Positions 1 to 8,353 of a DNA stretch of 64,000 nt are shown here, piece by piece. The translations under genes were made by a program, and so were the position numbers. Source of the DNA: Sphingobacterium bovistauri. GTDB lineage: Bacteria; Bacteroidota; Bacteroidia; Sphingobacteriales; Sphingobacteriaceae. The stretch's first letter is position 1, and each line of letters opens with the position of its first letter. Below the pieces are notes generated by a model. That model was not told the DNA's origin and ran no database searches. It was given only the letters and a program-made list of their open reading frames with translations. The DNA lies in NCBI RefSeq assembly GCF_020295405.1, contig NZ_JADEYP010000002.1, positions 124,001-188,000 of the forward strand. The letters are read 5' to 3'.

Positions 1-3000
1 TTGTACATGCCAGGGATGGGAGGCAATTTGCAATTTGTGATTCAAGGAAAGGCTGGATCAAAAAAACTAAAAGATGCAGATAATATTGAAACAAGACTAC
101 AATCAGGACGTATGTCCTATACCATCAAAGATGCGATTTTAGGTACTGGTTCTATTGAATTGCAAGTCTTAGCACATTATGATAAAGAGGGCATGATTGT
201 AAAAGTACAGTCCCAAAATATTCCTAATGGAGTGAAATTCTTCGCAGCATTTGGCGGGGCTAGTGGTTCTACTTTCAGCCGTGCTGGAGATATTGGGGCA
301 GATCCAGAATCAAACTTTTATTTAAAACCAGAGTATTGTGTAAATAACAATTACAGCATCACAAAGAACAGTTTCGAACTACAATACCTCAACAGAAAAA
401 AGACAGAAGAATTTCTATACGGTGTTTTCTCGGAAACGCCTGAAATCTTCAAAGCTGATGCAAAAGTTCTGCAAGATGAATCAAAGTTACTAGAGGCTAA
501 GACGACAAAGTCACCGATAGTTTTTGCCTCATATTCATTGAATACTAAGCCGATTTATATCAGTATTTCTAGAGGAAAATCCAACAGTATTCTTGGTGAA
601 TCTGCCCTAGCTACACAATTTAAAAATGCAGAGAGTGGAAGATTAGCAATTGCTAACCGTATACAATTAAAAACACCAGATCGCTTTATCAATACATTTG
701 GGTCTACGCTAGCATTAGCAGCTGATGCGGTGTGGGAAAGTCCTACATTTCTGCATGGTGCTGTAGCATGGCGCATGCGTTTGAATGCATGGCGCGGTGC
801 TTATGCGGCAGATGCTTTGGGCTGGCACGATAGGGCAAAAGAGCATTTCTCAAGCTATTCAAATTCACAAGTATTAGCGCCAACGTCCGCCAAAGTTGTG
901 ATGGATACAGCATTAAATTTGGCCCGTCATATTGAGGAACTTGGAACATCTATGTTTTCAAGTGGCTATATTTCTCGTAATCCAAATAACAATACTGTTG
1001 CCCATCATTATGATATGAATTTGGTGTTTTTCGACCAAATATTTACGCATTTTGATTACACAGGCGACAAGGCATATATTGAAAAATTGTGGCCTACAAT
1101 AGAGCGTCATATGGATTGGGAAAGACGTAATTTCAAACGTAATGGTCTGTACGATGCATACTGTGCTATATGGGCTAGTGATGGCCTTCAATATTCTGGT
1201 GGAGGCGTAGCCCACACAACAGCATATAATTACCGTGCGAATATTGCGACAGCAAAGCTTGCTAAAATCATAGGTAAAGATCCATCAATTTATGAAAAGG
1301 AAGCGAAGGATATTTTATTAGCGATGAAATCCAAATTGTGGCTTTCCGATCGTGGATATTTTGCTGAATTTCAGGATATGTTAGGTAAGCAATTAGTTCA
1401 TGATAAACCAGGGTTGTGGACAATTTACCATGTGGCTGATGCGTTTATGTTGGATGATTTTGAAAGCTATCAGAATACACAATATATAAATAATCACTTG
1501 CCAAAAATTCCTATTAATGTGCATGGACAGCAACATGATAACCTTTATACTTTAGCTACCTCTAATTGGCAACCATATACATGGTCAGTGAATAATGTTA
1601 CATTAGGTGAAAATCTTCAGGCAGCATTAGCTTATTGGCAATCAGGACGCAAGGAAGATGCTTATCAACTGTGGAAAAGCAATATTATAGAAAGTATGTA
1701 TCATGGTATTAGCCCTGGTAATTTTCATCAATTATCTCACTACGATGCGTTTAGAGGTGAGCTTTATCGTGATTTTGCTGATCCTATTGGCGTGGCTTCT
1801 CGTACATTGACCGAAGGGTTGTTTGGTTATTTACCCAAATTATTAGAGGGTTATGTTTCTATTAAACCAGGTTTTCCTTCGGAATGGAATTTTGCAGAGC
1901 TTAATACACCACATTGGTCTTATCATTTCAAGAATGAAAATAATACACTGAAGTATCATATAAAGACCAAGTATAATACTCCTGTCGCATTGCATTTGGA
2001 AGTACCAGTGTATAAAACTTCTATTAAGAAAGTTTTGGTCAATGGGAAAGAGGTTGCATGGACTATTAAGGAGCAGTCTATTGGTAATCCTGTCCTTCTT
2101 TTTAAAACGGATAAATACCAAGATTTTCAGATTAGTATAGAGCTCGCAGGATCAGTTATAAAATTTGATCAGAATGTTATTAAGCATGCTTATTCAGATG
2201 ATTTGAATATTAGCTTACCAGCTGGATTTAGTTTGAATGAAGTTTTTGATCCTCAGAAGATAATTAAAAATTATAAGGGTAATAAATTCAGCTTTATAGG
2301 CAAAGAGCATAAAGGGACATTTTTTGTTAAAGGGACAAAGGATAATGTATTTTCATGGTTCCCTATTAATGTTCATTTGGTAAACCCAATTGTGTTTAAC
2401 TATACATTGAGCAATGGAAATGTTGAGATGACATTACATAATACTTCTAACCTATCTAAATCTGTCAAAATCAACAATAGATATTTTTCGCTAAACAAAA
2501 TTTTGCCTGCAGGGGCGAAAGAAATGGTTATCATTCCTTCAAATAAGCTTACAAAGGGAACAAATAATTTCACTTTAGAGGCTGATGAATATATTTCATC
2601 AGTATCTATTTCAAATTGGGATTTGAAGACAGAAGGAGAGTTTAGTACGGTAGACTTATCAACCTATTACAATGATCGTGTGTCTAATATTTTTCAACAA
2701 AAGTATGAGTCTCCAAGGCCAGTGGTGCCAACATTGCAATTGCCTACACAAGGTATCGGAAATTGGTGTTACCCTTTGACTACAGCAAATATTGATGATA
2801 CGGGATTAATGGCAAATCGTAAAAATGATCAATTGAGTTATTTGGACATTCCTTTTTCTATAAAGGGGAATACTAAGAACATTGTATTTACAAGTCAATG
2901 GGATAATTATCCTACTGAAGTAACTGTAAAGCTGACAGGGAAGGCAAAGAAAGCTTATCTAATGGTAGCGGGATCTACTAATCCTATGCAATCACAAATG

Positions 3001-3357
3001 ACCAATGCTAAAATTATTGTTAATTATCAGGATGGTTCTAAGGATTTGTTGGAACTGAAGAACCCTTCAAATTGGTGGCCTATAGAACAAGACTTCCTTG
3101 ATGATAATTACGCTTTTGAAATTCCTGATGATCAAATACCGTATCGTATTAAATTGAAATCTGGAGAATTGTATAAAGGAGGATCTCTTCAAAAATACGA
3201 TGATATAAAAGGATATTCTTCGCGTGCAATTGATGGCGGAGCTGCTACGCTTTTGGATTTGCCATTGGACAATTCGAAAACGTTGAAGTCTTTACAAATG
3301 ATAACTGAAACAAACGACGTTGTTGTTGGCCTAATGGCTTTGACTTTGCTCAAATAA
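1..3357 (+). CDS. DUF4450-like large (alpha/alpha)6-barrel protein, 5' end cut by window
   Basis: The reading frame is open from base 1, so the true start and any signal peptide lie outside the window; 1118 codons are visible. An N-terminal beta-rich part (about residues 1-220) is followed by a helical region (about 240-640) with glycosidase-like segments: WRMRLNAWRGAYAADALGWHD near 260-280 and an SIKPGFPSEWNF stretch near 620-630. That arrangement is usual for (alpha/alpha)6 hydrolases with a trailing beta-domain. I recognise it as the DUF4450 type seen in Bacteroidota PULs, from memory of the family and not from a search. A further beta-rich C-terminal part (about 690-1118) has no domain I can name. 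It sits 20 bp before the next lipoprotein hydrolase. A role as a periplasmic or surface glycosidase in pectin breakdown is inferred from neighbours only; catalytic residues cannot be assigned. Confidence 0.7.
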   Translation: MYMPGMGGNLQFVIQGKAGSKKLKDADNIETRLQSGRMSYTIKDAILGTGSIELQVLAHYDKEGMIVKVQSQNIPNGVKFFAAFGGASGSTFSRAGDIGADPESNFYLKPEYCVNNNYSITKNSFELQYLNRKKTEEFLYGVFSETPEIFKADAKVLQDESKLLEAKTTKSPIVFASYSLNTKPIYISISRGKSNSILGESALATQFKNAESGRLAIANRIQLKTPDRFINTFGSTLALAADAVWESPTFLHGAVAWRMRLNAWRGAYAADALGWHDRAKEHFSSYSNSQVLAPTSAKVVMDTALNLARHIEELGTSMFSSGYISRNPNNNTVAHHYDMNLVFFDQIFTHFDYTGDKAYIEKLWPTIERHMDWERRNFKRNGLYDAYCAIWASDGLQYSGGGVAHTTAYNYRANIATAKLAKIIGKDPSIYEKEAKDILLAMKSKLWLSDRGYFAEFQDMLGKQLVHDKPGLWTIYHVADAFMLDDFESYQNTQYINNHLPKIPINVHGQQHDNLYTLATSNWQPYTWSVNNVTLGENLQAALAYWQSGRKEDAYQLWKSNIIESMYHGISPGNFHQLSHYDAFRGELYRDFADPIGVASRTLTEGLFGYLPKLLEGYVSIKPGFPSEWNFAELNTPHWSYHFKNENNTLKYHIKTKYNTPVALHLEVPVYKTSIKKVLVNGKEVAWTIKEQSIGNPVLLFKTDKYQDFQISIELAGSVIKFDQNVIKHAYSDDLNISLPAGFSLNEVFDPQKIIKNYKGNKFSFIGKEHKGTFFVKGTKDNVFSWFPINVHLVNPIVFNYTLSNGNVEMTLHNTSNLSKSVKINNRYFSLNKILPAGAKEMVIIPSNKLTKGTNNFTLEADEYISSVSISNWDLKTEGEFSTVDLSTYYNDRVSNIFQQKYESPRPVVPTLQLPTQGIGNWCYPLTTANIDDTGLMANRKNDQLSYLDIPFSIKGNTKNIVFTSQWDNYPTEVTVKLTGKAKKAYLMVAGSTNPMQSQMTNAKIIVNYQDGSKDLLELKNPSNWWPIEQDFLDDNYAFEIPDDQIPYRIKLKSGELYKGGSLQKYDDIKGYSSRAIDGGAATLLDLPLDNSKTLKSLQMITETNDVVVGLMALTLLK

Positions 3358-3377
3358 TATAATAAGAACCAAAAACT

Positions 3378-5525
3378 ATGAAAAAACACCCATTAATAAG
3401 ATTATTTTCATTAGCTCTTGTCATGTTGACATTGCAATCTTGCCAAGATGCTAAAATTGATCGCAAAAAAGTAGTCCAACGACATAATGTAGTAAATAAC
3501 GAAGCTGATATTCTAAGCACTTTAACAGTAGGAAATGGAACATTCGCATATACAGTAGATATCACTGGTATGCAGTCATTTCCTGAACATTATAGACCTG
3601 GTGTATCTCTAGGTACACAATCTGAATGGGCTTGGGATAGTTTTAAAAATGAGAAGGATTACAAATTTGAAGAAACGTTGAAATCTTATGATTTCAACAA
3701 TGAAGGTAGAAATGCTCTATATAGTATTCAACATAAGGTAGCGGGACGTCAAAAAGAAGCAACAGATTATTTTCGTGCTAATCCACATAGATTGCAGATG
3801 GGCAACGTGGGACTAGAGTTGTACTTAAAAGACGGCAAGAAAGCTGAAGTAACAGATATTTCAAACATTTCGCAAACTTTAGATTTATGGACTGGAATTA
3901 TTACAAGTAAATTTGAGATAGAAGGAGTGCCTGTTACTGTAAATACTGCTTCATATCAAAACTATGATAAAGTCGGCGTTAAAATAGAATCAGAACTAAT
4001 AGCTCAAAACCGTATAAAATTATTTGTTCGTTATCCATATCCTACTGGCGTTTTCTTGGACGAAGGAACAAACTATACAAACGATAGCTTGCATACGACT
4101 TCAGTTGTATCACAAAGTTCTTCCAATGCTGTTATTAAACATACACTACAAGGGTCGGAATATTTTACAGCATTAAGTTTTTCAGAAGCAAAAATTTCGG
4201 AAGCAAAAGCTCATTATTTTGTGGTAGAGCCTACTGCATCGATTAATACATTTGATTTCTCTTTCGAATTTGAGGCGGAAAATAAATTTGATAGTAAAGG
4301 ATTATATGCCGCAGGAGCCGAAGAAAGTGCTGCTGGATGGTTGAAATATTGGGAATCTGGTGCAGCTGTTGATTTTGAAGGTAGCACAGATCCTAGAGCA
4401 CATGAATTAGAAAGAAGAGTAGTTTTATCGCAATATCTTACCCGTGTACAATGTTTGGGAGACAATCCGCCCCAAGAGACAGGTTTAACATTCAACAGTT
4501 GGTTTGGGAAACCGCATACGGAGATGCATTGGTGGCATGGGGTTCATTTTGCATTGTGGGGAAGACCAGAATTGATGGAAAATACACTAGATTATTATTT
4601 CAGAACATTCGATAAAGCAAAGAAATTGGCCGAACGTCAAGGTTATAAAGGTGTCCGTTGGATTAAAATGTCTAGTAATGATGGCGAGGAAAGTCCATCA
4701 TCGGTTGCGGCATTTTTAATATGGCAACAACCACATTTGATTTATATGGCTGAATTATTATACCGCGATAATCCAAATGCTGAAGTCTTAAATAAATACA
4801 AAAATCTAATTCATGAGACGGCAGAATTTATGGCTGATTTTGCTTATTACAACAAAGAAAAGGATCAATATGATTTAGGATTTGGTTTAATTCCATCTCA
4901 AGAAGTTTTTAAAGCTGCTGAAACTAAAAACCCACCTTACGAAGTTGCCTATTGGGATTGGGCATTACGCGTAGCTCAAAATTGGAAAGAACGTCTTGGT
5001 GAGCCTCGAAATGAAAAATGGGATCAAGTTATTCAAAAATTAGCTCCTCTACCAATTCATGGTGATGTGTATTTATCGACAGAGACTGCAAAAGACTCCT
5101 ATACATTTGAGAAATGGATGACAGATCATCCTTCAGTCTTGGGAGCATTGGGTATGGTTCCTGAATCGCCCAAATTGGATAAGAATATCATGAAAAATAC
5201 GTTGGATACTGTTTGGAATAGGTGGTTGTGGAATGAGACATGGGGCTGGGATTTTCCTATGACGGCTATGAATGCTGCACGTTTGGGCCTTCCAAACAAA
5301 GCGTTGGATGCTCTTTTTATGGATATCAAAACAAATACATATTTGAAGAATGGACATAATTACCAAGATGATAGGTTAAGGATTTATTTACCTGGTAATG
5401 GAGGTGTATTGACAACAGTAGCTATGATGCTTGAGGGATGGGATAGCTCAGATTCAGATGCACCAGGATTTCCGAAAGATGGTACATGGAAAATTAAGAA
5501 AGAAGGATTTAAAAAAATGCCGTAA
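3378..5525 (+). CDS. Six-hairpin glycosidase-like lipoprotein (GH65/GH15-like fold)
   Basis: A 715-residue protein with a lipoprotein signal peptide (lipobox LQSC, Cys22), so it is probably anchored in the outer membrane. Residues about 40-310 look like a beta-sandwich super-domain. Residues about 325-700 are helical, with aromatic-rich segments (MHWWHGVHFALWGRP, NETWGWDFPMTAMNAARLG) typical of (alpha/alpha)6 clan GH-L-like enzymes such as GH15, GH65 and GH95. Acidic candidates for catalysis include the DGEES segment near residue 435, but I cannot assign them firmly. It lies 20 bp after the DUF4450-like gene and 6 bp before a GH105-type hydrolase, so the three are likely co-transcribed. Substrate inferred as a pectic oligosaccharide side chain. 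The family is not certain; it could belong to an unclassified glycoside hydrolase group. Confidence 0.7.
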   Translation: MKKHPLIRLFSLALVMLTLQSCQDAKIDRKKVVQRHNVVNNEADILSTLTVGNGTFAYTVDITGMQSFPEHYRPGVSLGTQSEWAWDSFKNEKDYKFEETLKSYDFNNEGRNALYSIQHKVAGRQKEATDYFRANPHRLQMGNVGLELYLKDGKKAEVTDISNISQTLDLWTGIITSKFEIEGVPVTVNTASYQNYDKVGVKIESELIAQNRIKLFVRYPYPTGVFLDEGTNYTNDSLHTTSVVSQSSSNAVIKHTLQGSEYFTALSFSEAKISEAKAHYFVVEPTASINTFDFSFEFEAENKFDSKGLYAAGAEESAAGWLKYWESGAAVDFEGSTDPRAHELERRVVLSQYLTRVQCLGDNPPQETGLTFNSWFGKPHTEMHWWHGVHFALWGRPELMENTLDYYFRTFDKAKKLAERQGYKGVRWIKMSSNDGEESPSSVAAFLIWQQPHLIYMAELLYRDNPNAEVLNKYKNLIHETAEFMADFAYYNKEKDQYDLGFGLIPSQEVFKAAETKNPPYEVAYWDWALRVAQNWKERLGEPRNEKWDQVIQKLAPLPIHGDVYLSTETAKDSYTFEKWMTDHPSVLGALGMVPESPKLDKNIMKNTLDTVWNRWLWNETWGWDFPMTAMNAARLGLPNKALDALFMDIKTNTYLKNGHNYQDDRLRIYLPGNGGVLTTVAMMLEGWDSSDSDAPGFPKDGTWKIKKEGFKKMP

Positions 5526-5531
5526 CGAAAA

Positions 5532-6656
5532 ATGAAGAGAATTTTATTACTAATCAGTATGGGCTGTTGTGCAATGTCATTGTCAGCTCAGAATTTTACA
5601 ACTAAAAAGGAAGTTATTAAGGATTTACGTACCGCTAATGATTATTTCATGGCGAAATGGCCTGATCCAGTAAAAACAATTATAACGAATAAGGAGCGTC
5701 CTGCTAATATTTGGACAAGAGGGGTTTATTATGAAGGGTTGATGGCTTTTTATAAAATTGACAAACAAAAGCGATATTACGATTATGCAGTAGAGTGGGG
5801 TGAAAAGCACAGTTGGAAGCCTGTGCGTGGAGATGTGTATACGAGGCATGCAGACAATCAAAACTGTGGAATGACTTATATCGACTTGTATCGTATTGAT
5901 CCAAAACCAGAACGTATTGATGCAATTAAAAAGAATATTGATTCGGTAATCAATAGTGGACGATTTAATGATTGGACATGGATTGATGCTATTCAAATGG
6001 CAATGCCGATCTTCTTGAAATTGGGAGTCACTTATAATGATACAAAGTATTTCGATTACATGTACAAAATGTATCATCACTGTAAATATGTCGAGGGTGG
6101 TGGATTATGGAATGCTAAGGATCAATTGTGGTGGAGAGATAAAGATTTCGTTCCACCATATAAAGAGCCAAATGGTGAAGATTGCTATTGGTCAAGAGGT
6201 AATGGATGGGTTATAGCGGCCTTAGCATTGGTCTTGCAAGAACTGCCTAAAACAGATCCACATTATGGTGAATATTTGGATGATTTTAAAAAAATGTCCG
6301 AAGCATTAGTTCCTTTACAGCGAACAGATGGTTTTTGGAATGTGAGTTTGCATGATCCGAATAATTATGGTGGTAAGGAAGCTTCAGGAACAGCCTTATT
6401 TGTATATGGCATGGCATGGGGAGTGAACAATGGATATTTGGATGCCAAGACTTATCTTCCAGTTATCGAAAGGGGATGGAAAGCTATTACCAAAGAGTCA
6501 TTGCAACCAAATGGTTTCTTGGGTTATTTGCAGTCTACAGGTAAAGAACCAAAAGATGGTCAACCGGTAACTGTTGATAAGCAACCTGATTTTGAAGACT
6601 ATGGATTAGGGTGCGTGCTTCTAGCAGGTACTGAAATATTTAAATTAGTAAAATAA
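5532..6656 (+). CDS. GH105/GH88-type unsaturated (rhamno)galacturonyl hydrolase
   Basis: A 374-residue protein with an SPI signal peptide (cleavage near SLSAQ, residue 20), so exported to the periplasm. The fold is a single (alpha/alpha)6 barrel. Motifs match YteR-type hydrolases: ADNQNCG around residues 107-113 (Asp108) and WIDAIQMAMP around 151-159 (Asp152) correspond to the two acidic residues used in GH105/GH88, and WSRGNGW near 225 is the usual conserved loop. Family enzymes hydrate the 4,5-double bond of unsaturated uronic acids left by polysaccharide lyases, releasing them from rhamnose or another uronate. It is the last gene before a strong terminator, so it closes the first visible unit of the PUL. 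The exact substrate (rhamnogalacturonan or another uronide) cannot be read from sequence. Confidence 0.88.
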   Translation: MKRILLLISMGCCAMSLSAQNFTTKKEVIKDLRTANDYFMAKWPDPVKTIITNKERPANIWTRGVYYEGLMAFYKIDKQKRYYDYAVEWGEKHSWKPVRGDVYTRHADNQNCGMTYIDLYRIDPKPERIDAIKKNIDSVINSGRFNDWTWIDAIQMAMPIFLKLGVTYNDTKYFDYMYKMYHHCKYVEGGGLWNAKDQLWWRDKDFVPPYKEPNGEDCYWSRGNGWVIAALALVLQELPKTDPHYGEYLDDFKKMSEALVPLQRTDGFWNVSLHDPNNYGGKEASGTALFVYGMAWGVNNGYLDAKTYLPVIERGWKAITKESLQPNGFLGYLQSTGKEPKDGQPVTVDKQPDFEDYGLGCVLLAGTEIFKLVK

Positions 6657-6674
6657 ACGTTTTTATTTTCTAGC

Positions 6675-6705
6675 AAAAAGCCTTTCTTATTAAGAAAGGC
6701 TTTTT
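6675..6705 (+). terminator. Intrinsic terminator after the first PUL unit
   Basis: A perfect 15-bp inverted repeat (arms AAAAAGCCTTTCTTA and its complement, one unpaired base between) is followed by a T run reaching 6707. It starts 18 bp after the stop codon of the GH105-type gene and separates that gene from the lyase unit downstream. Confidence 0.9.
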
Positions 6706-6731
6706 TTCATTTAAAGGCCTTTTTTACTAAT

Positions 6732-6779
6732 AATATCAGGATAGAGCAGGGCAGTTGATTGATTTACATTCCTGATATT
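6732..6779 (+). promoter_or_regulatory. Candidate operator upstream of the pectate lyase unit
   Basis: The segment TCAGGATAGAGCAGG (6736-6750) matches 14 of 15 bases of a site at 23350-23364, upstream of the third SusC gene. Within it, CAGGATA (6737-6743) recurs as degenerate CAGGGCA (6747-6753) with a 10-bp period. A separate 10-bp perfect inverted repeat (AATATCAGGA at 6732-6741, TCCTGATATT at 6770-6779) overlaps it. The site lies about 50-95 bp before the lyase start codon, where an activator would bind. The regulator is unknown; no hybrid two-component sensor or ECF sigma gene is in the window. Confidence 0.5.
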
Positions 6780-6828
6780 TAGATAACCAAATGAAGCGCA
6801 CTAATGGCTTCAGTTATAAACTATTATT

Positions 6829-8250
6829 ATGAGCATTACACTTTTTCAGGAATGTAAGCGTTCTTGGGCCTTAGTTGTATTATTGTGTATCAGTAGTATA
6901 ACAACTTATGCTCAAGAGAAAATCCTTGCATTTCCTCAAGCCGAAGGATTTGGGAAATATGCACTTGGAGCGAGAGGGTATTCCAGCCCCTCCGTATATT
7001 TTGTGACGAATTTAAATGATTCAGGACAGGGGTCTTTCAGAGATGCCGTTAGTAAGGCAGGTAGATTTGTAATATTTAGAGTTTCGGGAATTATTCACCT
7101 AAAAAATAAAGTAACAATAGCGCCAAATTTGACCATAGCAGGTCATAGTGCCCCAGGCGATGGTGTTGTGCTATATGGTCGTACTGTTTCTTTTAGCGGT
7201 GCTAATCATACTATTGCAAGACATCTACGCATAAGGCTAGGTAAGAATGGAGGAGCTACTAAGAATGAGGATGCTTCAGGGATTTCTAATGGACATGATA
7301 TTATGTTGGACCATATATCATTCTGCTGGGGACTAGATGAGGTTTTTTCTGTCAATTGGGACAAGAAAGGGCCTGAAATTGATCGCATTACACTACAGAA
7401 TTGTATTATTGGTCAAGGTCTGCATTTTTATAATCACTCAGCAGGCAGTTTGATTCAATCATCCGGAAAAATTTCGATTGTAAAATCTCTTTATATCAGT
7501 AATAAAACAAGGAATCCAAAAGTTAAAGGAAATAATGAATTCGTAAATAATGTAGTATATAACTTTGGAAATGCTAATCGTGTAAACACTGACCATCAAA
7601 TATCTGCAAATGGATATATATTAGCAGACTCGCAATCGCCTTCTAAGGCAATTATAGTTAACAACTATTTTATAGCAGGTCCATCTACCCCAAAATCGAT
7701 TCGCACACCATTTTCACGTGGAAATTCTTTTTTTAATCTTTTTGAAGAAGGAAATTACTTTGATAATAATTATGATGGAAAATTGAATGGCAACCTGATT
7801 CAGAAAACAGCTGAATTTTATCCAGGATTAGAACCTGATAATTATAAATCTAAGGGTGAGTACACAGAATACCCAAGTCTTAATACTACACTAACAGCCA
7901 AAGAGGCTTTCGATTATGTAAGTAAAAATGTTGGAGCATTATTGCCAAAAAGGGATGAAGTAGATCAATTAATGATTAATGATTTATTGTCTTTGGGTAA
8001 AAGTGGACACCTAGTCAATGAAGAGGGTGATTTGCCATTAATTAATGGTGGATTGGGAAATGTCAATATCCAAAATCCACTATTAGATACAGATGAAGAC
8101 GGCATTCCCGACATCTGGGAGACAAAACTAAAACTTGACCCAAATAATCCTAAGGACGCACTAGAGCAAAGTAATAATTCGTCAAATAAGGGATACCTGA
8201 ATATTGAAGTATACCTCAATTTATTGGGGACAAATAAAACATCAACCTAA
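6829..8250 (+). CDS. PL1-type pectate lyase (right-handed beta-helix), secreted
   Basis: A 473-residue protein with a signal peptide ending near TTYAQ (residue 29). The N-terminus (FPQAEGFGKYALGARG, then VYFVTNLNDSGQGSFRDAV) is the signature opening of Bacteroidota PL1 pectate lyases. The repetitive middle, rich in Asn and Ile or Val (DHISFCWGLDEVFSVNW near 160-177), fits a beta-helix. A C-terminal DTDEDGIPDIWE segment (about 421-432) looks like a calcium-binding or thrombospondin-type-3-like turn common in this group. The family cleaves polygalacturonan by Ca-dependent beta-elimination, giving the unsaturated ends that the two GH105-type enzymes of this locus would remove. The usual GGRGG loop is replaced by ARGYSSPS, so substrate may differ from plain homogalacturonan. 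First gene of its unit. Confidence 0.85.
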   Translation: MSITLFQECKRSWALVVLLCISSITTYAQEKILAFPQAEGFGKYALGARGYSSPSVYFVTNLNDSGQGSFRDAVSKAGRFVIFRVSGIIHLKNKVTIAPNLTIAGHSAPGDGVVLYGRTVSFSGANHTIARHLRIRLGKNGGATKNEDASGISNGHDIMLDHISFCWGLDEVFSVNWDKKGPEIDRITLQNCIIGQGLHFYNHSAGSLIQSSGKISIVKSLYISNKTRNPKVKGNNEFVNNVVYNFGNANRVNTDHQISANGYILADSQSPSKAIIVNNYFIAGPSTPKSIRTPFSRGNSFFNLFEEGNYFDNNYDGKLNGNLIQKTAEFYPGLEPDNYKSKGEYTEYPSLNTTLTAKEAFDYVSKNVGALLPKRDEVDQLMINDLLSLGKSGHLVNEEGDLPLINGGLGNVNIQNPLLDTDEDGIPDIWETKLKLDPNNPKDALEQSNNSSNKGYLNIEVYLNLLGTNKTST

Positions 8251-8353
8251 AACAAAACGAATAAGCATGAGAACAGCAATGAGAAAGAACAGTACCTAGA
8301 CGAATCATTTAATCATCGAATTGTGGAAAATAATTATAAATAAAGAATTTTAT

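Noticed and set aside
5625-6080. 151-codon - strand frame inside the GH105-type gene
   Set aside because: It lies wholly within a gene with clear catalytic motifs and has no recognisable domain or signal.
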